Source: Drosophila pseudoobscura
Taxonomy: Eukaryota > Arthropoda > Insecta > Diptera > Drosophilidae
Assembly: GCF_009870125.1 (NCBI RefSeq)
Contig: NC_046683.1
Coordinates: forward strand, 49,429,869-49,493,868
DNA: 64,000 nucleotides
Reading direction: 5' to 3'
Shown: positions 59,100-64,000 of the stretch, in pieces
Layout of the letters: each line of letters starts with the position of its first letter
How positions within the stretch are numbered: position 1 is the first letter of the stretch
The notes under the pieces: model-generated
Databases searched by the model: none
What the model saw: only the letters and a program-made list of their open reading frames with translations
What the model was told of the DNA's origin: nothing
Made by a program: the position numbers and the translations under genes

Positions 59100-59290
59100 T
59101 CGTCAGTATATTTACGGTATATTTTTTCATTGAGATGGTATATTTTGGTATATTTCTGAGGGTCGGACGGTATGGTTGTCTCACAAAAATTTTAGCCGCG
59201 AACCATGAAACAACAAGACGGTGCCGTTTTTTTTTAAGAATTCAGAGAATTCCGTTGATGTCTCAAAAAAATATCTATATTTTCCGCTGA
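59100..59290. repeat. Fragment related to the 30-kb repeats
   Basis: GGTATATTTCTGAGGGTC here is the inverted complement of CCTCAGAAATATACC at 30292 (and 30048), and TCCGCTGAAAAAATACC resembles ACCGCTGAAAATAATAC at 30135. So one repeat family lies in both places, in opposite orientation. Confidence 0.5.
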
Positions 59291-59404
59291 AAAAATACCA
59301 CCTAAAATATCGTCAATCACTCCCACACTTTCGCAAATTTACGGTTACTGAGGTGCAGTCGTCGGCGAAAGAAATTGAAAACTGCATTTAAACCAAACGA
59401 AATC

Positions 59405-59892
59405 AGTCGGGCCTTTCGACAAACAATTTTCGTCGTTCGGAGCGAGCCAGTTTAGGCGGAAAAATCAGAGCCAAGATTGGTGGTTGCCAACGTTACGCAC
59501 GCGTACAATACCTTTGCGAGACCACAAAAAAAAAACACCTATGCGAAGCGAAGAGTGAAGAAATGCCTCTAACCTGAGTGAAAGTGCTGCAGTTAATATT
59601 TTTTTTTGTTTTTATATATTTTGTGCAACACCAACAAAAACAGCAACGACTACCTGTTCTACCTGTAGCAGTCGTATCGAAAATCTATCCACCCCCGTCC
59701 ACCCTAAATCCATCTGTTGCGCGCTGCTGCTCTGCGGTTCTCGTGTGTGTTCGTGTGCGTCTTTTTGCATGTGTGTGTCAACGTTTGTGCGAAAATTTGT
59801 TTCTTTTCTTTAATGAAATTAATGTCTTATTAACGGGTCTGCTGCTGCCACTGCCACTGCTGCTCCAATTGGATACCAACATATTTAAACAG
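59405..59892 (+). other. Probable noncoding first exon of a plus-strand gene
   Basis: Initiator-like TCAGTC (A at 59405) is followed by about 490 nt of 5'UTR-like sequence (A-rich with CAACAAAAACAGC stretches) ending in AACAG|GTGCGT at 59892/59893. No ATG-initiated long frame; the 59578 frame starts at GTG and is hydrophobic by composition only. The downstream coding exons would be beyond 64000. Confidence 0.4.
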
Positions 59893-62800
59893 GTGCGTTA
59901 GCTTTAAGTGTCTCTAATCTCTTTAGCGTTCCCAAATTCGCTGCAAAGCTGCCAGGGCATGGCAATTAGCAAAAACAATCAGTGAGAATGACAGGGGAGA
60001 CTGAAACAAATGAGGAATGTAATAATTACAGGTGGAAAAGATACATCTCTCTACTAAACAACAGAGGAAGATTGAGAAGTTGACGAGTGGTATGCCTTCC
60101 TCACCAAAGTAATTATTGATTCTTTAACTTTTTGATCAGGAATACTATACTATACGCATGTACATATCCAAATACTACCTCAATGTCTTAATCCCCCTCT
60201 CTGGCCAGCTTGCGAGCACGCAACGTTTACTTAATGCTTATTGATTCTCAAACTGAGTATTCCCCATTTTAACATTGTTTGTTTTCGTTTTTTTTTGGTT
60301 TTTGGTTTTTGGGGCAATTAAATAAATGACTCGGGGCTCTGTTCGCGTTTTATGTGTGGGACAGTTGTAACATTTTACCAAATGCGAAAATTCGCAATTG
60401 TTTTCGGTTTTCCTCTCTCTGTATTTGCTTTTGCTTTTGCTTTACTCTTTGTTGTTGCACATTTGTGATTGTTGTTGGTTTGAGCCAGGTTCGTGCCAGT
60501 TGGTGCCGTCGTTGACTTTTTTGTGCTGTGGGGTTTTATTTTAGCTGGATTTGCTTTTGTCTCTATCGCTATCTCGTTCCCCGCTCACCTCATCCCTCTC
60601 TGTTGAGGAAGTTTTCGAGTCTGGAAAGAGAGCGGAACAAGTGTTTCCGGATTTCCTTGAGGGACCACCTGCCACAGGACAAGATCTTGGGCACATATTC
60701 CACTCAACGAAGCATCATCCTCTCATCCTTTTCCGCCTGTTGTAATCGGAAACCCACTTCGGAGAAGATGGAAATCTGTAGTAGCAGCTGCTTCCTCTTG
60801 CCCTCACCCTTACCCTCACCCCAGCCCCAAACCTAAACCCAAACGCAACGCAAGTCGTTGCACATGGTGCTTCCCCATGAAATTTGATATATTTCGTGTC
60901 CATTTCCATTTCCCCCATAGAATCCATTTTGGCCTCTGTTTAACATTGTTTAGGGCGCCCTCTAAAATTACAGCTATGCATGTGCTCTGTGCAGCTAGCT
61001 GCTATCTCTCTCACGCTCTAACGGTTCTCGTTTCACATTCGCACTTTGCATATTCTGGCCAAAAGCAACAAAACGGCTCTGAAAATAAATGTTGCCTCGT
61101 TTCTTCTGCTACTTGGAATGGGTCGCCTTGGCACAGTTATGCGGCTTTGCTCATGTTTTTTCTTCATTTTTCTTTGTTTTTTGGTTTTTTCTTGCCTAAT
61201 TGCTTATGGGCAAGAAAGACTACAGTCTGCAGCCAAATTTGGGCGATCTTTCAAGCCTTGACGGGGCACACAAGGATCAGGTTTCCCAATGTCCAATTTG
61301 GCTGTCCTAAAGGATACACAGAAGCCGCCGGAAAGGTGAATTTGCAACTAAAACATATCAGTAGTGGACCCCCCTGATAATTACCAACAATCGTATCTTT
61401 ATACCAGTGGGGAAAAGGCCTTTGCTCCCAAATGGGGGTGTCCACCGGTGCAGTCTTCACTGTAAGCGATTGACAGCTTTTTACTCGCATTGATTACAGC
61501 AATAAAAGTTTGCTGCCAGAAATCCCCTTTCAAAACGTTTACCAATAACACTCGTAAATTAAAATAAAAAAAAAAACAGCAAAAAACCAATTCTCATTTA
61601 AGAAATATTATTAAAAAAAACCTTTTGCAAAAGCGCATTAAGTGCAAAAGTAAAAGCAAAAAAACAAAAAAAAAGAAAAACATTTAAAAAACCGCAAGCT
61701 AAAATTATAATTAATTATTTGAACTTCAATTCAATGCGATTCAAGGTAAACAAGTCGAAAAAAGATTTTGTATGGCTTTTTTTATTGTATTTATTTTTTG
61801 AATGTACGCTTTTGTTTATACACAAGGCAAGCGACGAGAACGAACACTCGTGCCAAAGCAAAAGAGAACGAGCGAAGAACGAAGAACGAAGAAAGAAGGA
61901 AGCAGAAGAAAAGCCAGAAATGCCAGAGCCAAGGAATGGGAATCGTGTCAGTCAGCAGTTATTTAGAAGAAGAAGCTCCCGAAAGCTCTGCCAACTGGCG
62001 TGAGAGCGAGACAGCGGCAGAGGGAGGGTGAGAGGCGAGCGAAAGAGAGATGCAGCGACAGACAGAGGTGAATGATGGTTGAAGCTGATTGAAGAGGAGA
62101 GCAAGATGATGTCTTTTCCCCAATTGACACTGCAATTGGTTTGGACAACCTGAAAGCTCGTTGATCGACTGACTGAATGACTGACTGGCTGGCTGGGAGA
62201 TTGACATGGAAATGAAAACGAATTCAAATGCAATTCAATCAATGTGGGTCAGCGGCAGCACAGGTTCCTTCCCCTCTTGCTCCACCTGCAGGCAGTTCAA
62301 TGCACCGAAAGCAGCCCTCAAATGCCGACTAGGGAATACCCTATCAAAAACACACACTTGGATGTGATAAATGTCAAAGTTTTACCTATATTCGGGCATA
62401 AAAAACAACCGATCGGCAGCAGATCCAGCTATACGCCTATGCCCTTCGATTACAGGGTATACAAAAGTGTGTGCGAGTGCGTGTGTGTGCTTGGTTCTCT
62501 TTCGTGTAATTAGTGAGGAAATGCTGTTGGGGAATTCATCTAATTCCGTGTTTTGTTTGGTTTGGCTCTACCTTTTTGAAGAGCCCGCATCCGAGCGATG
62601 GCCTAAGTAAATAATTGCGGTAAATGCAGCACGAAAAGAACTCACAAAAGTGACAGGGAGAAAGGAGAGGAAGGAGTGCTGGATGCACGGTGGAGGGTAA
62701 GGGGGGGGGGGGTTGGAGAGGGACTGCCACAACTTTAAACAGGTGTCGTCGCTTTTAATGACAGTCGAGGCCCGCCGTCTGGAACAAAGTCTGTCCTCCC

Positions 62801-64000
62801 TATCTCTCTCTCTCTCTCTGTCATGGGTTTTTTCATCTTTTGTCGCTGCATCGCATACTGCTGCTATCTAGATACATACATACATACATATGTACATGTA
62901 AGTACATCTACCTGTGGGAGGGGTGGGGGGGGTAGACTTCCGTGTTTATGTTTTACTTTATATTTTATTAAAGGTTGTTGTCATTGTGGAAACATTTGTC
63001 TGTCTGAAGCTTCAACAGCTGTGGCTGGATACCATTCAGTGCTTTTCAAACTGTAAGGCCGATAATAGTAGTCTTTTGTCTCTCTAGAGGGTTTTTCCAT
63101 AACTTCTTCTGTCTCTTGGCGCTTACCCAACACACTATGTTGATGGGTCCCTCCTTGACCTGCCTCTCGCAAAGCCCCTCAGACATGTCTGTCTGTCTAG
63201 TGTTCTACCAATTGGTATTCCTCTCGTGCACCATCTCCTCGAGGAGCTAGGTCTCGAGCACGCCCGCCACATTATTCATTCAGGCATCCACCCAAAAACC
63301 TGACATGGAATTTTCGCTTTCGGATCACAGCTGGCTTCCGCCCTGGAGAATGTTAAGCCTCCGGGGAAGAGCACAAATTAGCGGGAACTGCCAACGAAAC
63401 ATTCACCAGAAATCAGAAATAGAGTCTGAAAGAGAGAGAGAGGTCGGCAGTTCCTCCCCTGTCCTCCCCTTCGGAGGTGCAGACAGTTCCGGGCATAAAA
63501 ATAAAATTATAAAACAGAAATATGTCAACAGAGGCGTTAAGTAAATGGGATTTGTATTTTAGTAGACGCGGACGTTTCAACAGCAACTAATTGATTTTAA
63601 AGTATTCACAGGCGGTGCCACAGTGCCGCAGTGCCACAGTGCCACAGTGTGTGTGTCCTACAGTGCGTTTCTCGAGCATAAGCTTCACACCTTCCGCTTA
63701 AGCCTACTACAGTTTGAACAACAGTTTGAGAGCTTTGATTAAGTCGCTTACTTCATTTCCCCCCCCCTAACGTTCCCCTTCATTTCACTCCCTCGGTTGA
63801 CCCAATTTTCCCCGATACCGATACCGCTTCAAGTGTTGTAACAGAATTTTCTGTTTTCCTTCTTTGTTTTTCCAGTTTTCCCAGTCTGTATTTTGTATAA
63901 TTCATCAATATTGCTTCAATCTATTGGGTCTCTGATTGTTTGTCGTCGTGTCGCTTGTTTTTGTGGGCGTTTTGTTTGCTTTTCGAGGGCGTCTACCATG
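59893..64000. other. Intron-like sequence to the window end, no gene seen
   Basis: Simple repeats (GCTTTT near 60429, GA tracts near 62000, CT at 62802-62820, CATA at 62872-62890, G run at 62701-62712), AT-rich stretches at 61560-61730. ORFs here are short and biased. If the first exon at 59405 is right, this is its first intron. Confidence 0.45.

Noticed and set aside
1..64000. CRISPR arrays, rRNA, tRNA
   Set aside because: No spaced direct-repeat array, no tRNA B-box-like sequence in a cloverleaf context, no rRNA; the repeats here are eukaryotic minisatellites and dispersed elements.

Overview
This window is nuclear DNA from a Drosophila-type fly. The signs are coding genes split by 50-70 nt introns, DRE elements (TATCGATA) at housekeeping starts, CAG/CAA 'opa' repeats inside exons, GAGA tracts, and very long introns filled with low-complexity DNA. 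The gene set (a Phactr/RPEL gene, nutcracker, IntS10, two Mpv17-like genes, PIG-B) matches what I remember of D. melanogaster 3L near 64A (Muller element D). Sequence divergence and repeat content suggest another species, but I cannot fix which one.

Positions 1 to about 47.8 kb are dominated by one minus-strand gene, the fly Phactr (phosphatase and actin regulator; CG32264 in my memory). Three internal exons (9594-9430, 9359-9261, 8069-7566) carry the basic/PP1-type N-terminal block and the first RPEL actin-binding motif. At least two alternative first coding exons exist (23053-22198 and 44059-43333), plus an upstream cassette exon (47806-47669). Every exon boundary seen is phase 1, so any 5' exon joins the common core in frame. 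The 3' part of the gene lies beyond the left edge. The roughly 34 kb distal intron holds a textbook recursive splice site (36463/36462), a nested small secreted cuticle-like gene on the plus strand (33843-34173), several minisatellites, a foldback repeat family and a tandem duplication.

From 48 to 57.4 kb is a compact housekeeping cluster: ntc (minus; F-box/FP domain), IntS10 (plus; Integrator subunit), two tandem Mpv17/PMP22-family genes (minus) and PIG-B (plus; GPI mannosyltransferase III). Their starts are divergent or close together and carry DRE motifs. Copies of one dispersed repeat flank this cluster at 50.3-50.6 kb and 57.9-59.1 kb.

From 59.1 to 64 kb I see a probable noncoding first exon of a plus-strand gene (about 59405-59892), followed by intron-like sequence. 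I found no rRNA, tRNA, CRISPR or intact transposon. I did not find a clearly new multi-gene system. The most interesting signals are the recursive splice site, the all-phase-1 multi-promoter design of Phactr, two unannotated-looking microproteins, the foldback repeats and the open-frame minisatellites.
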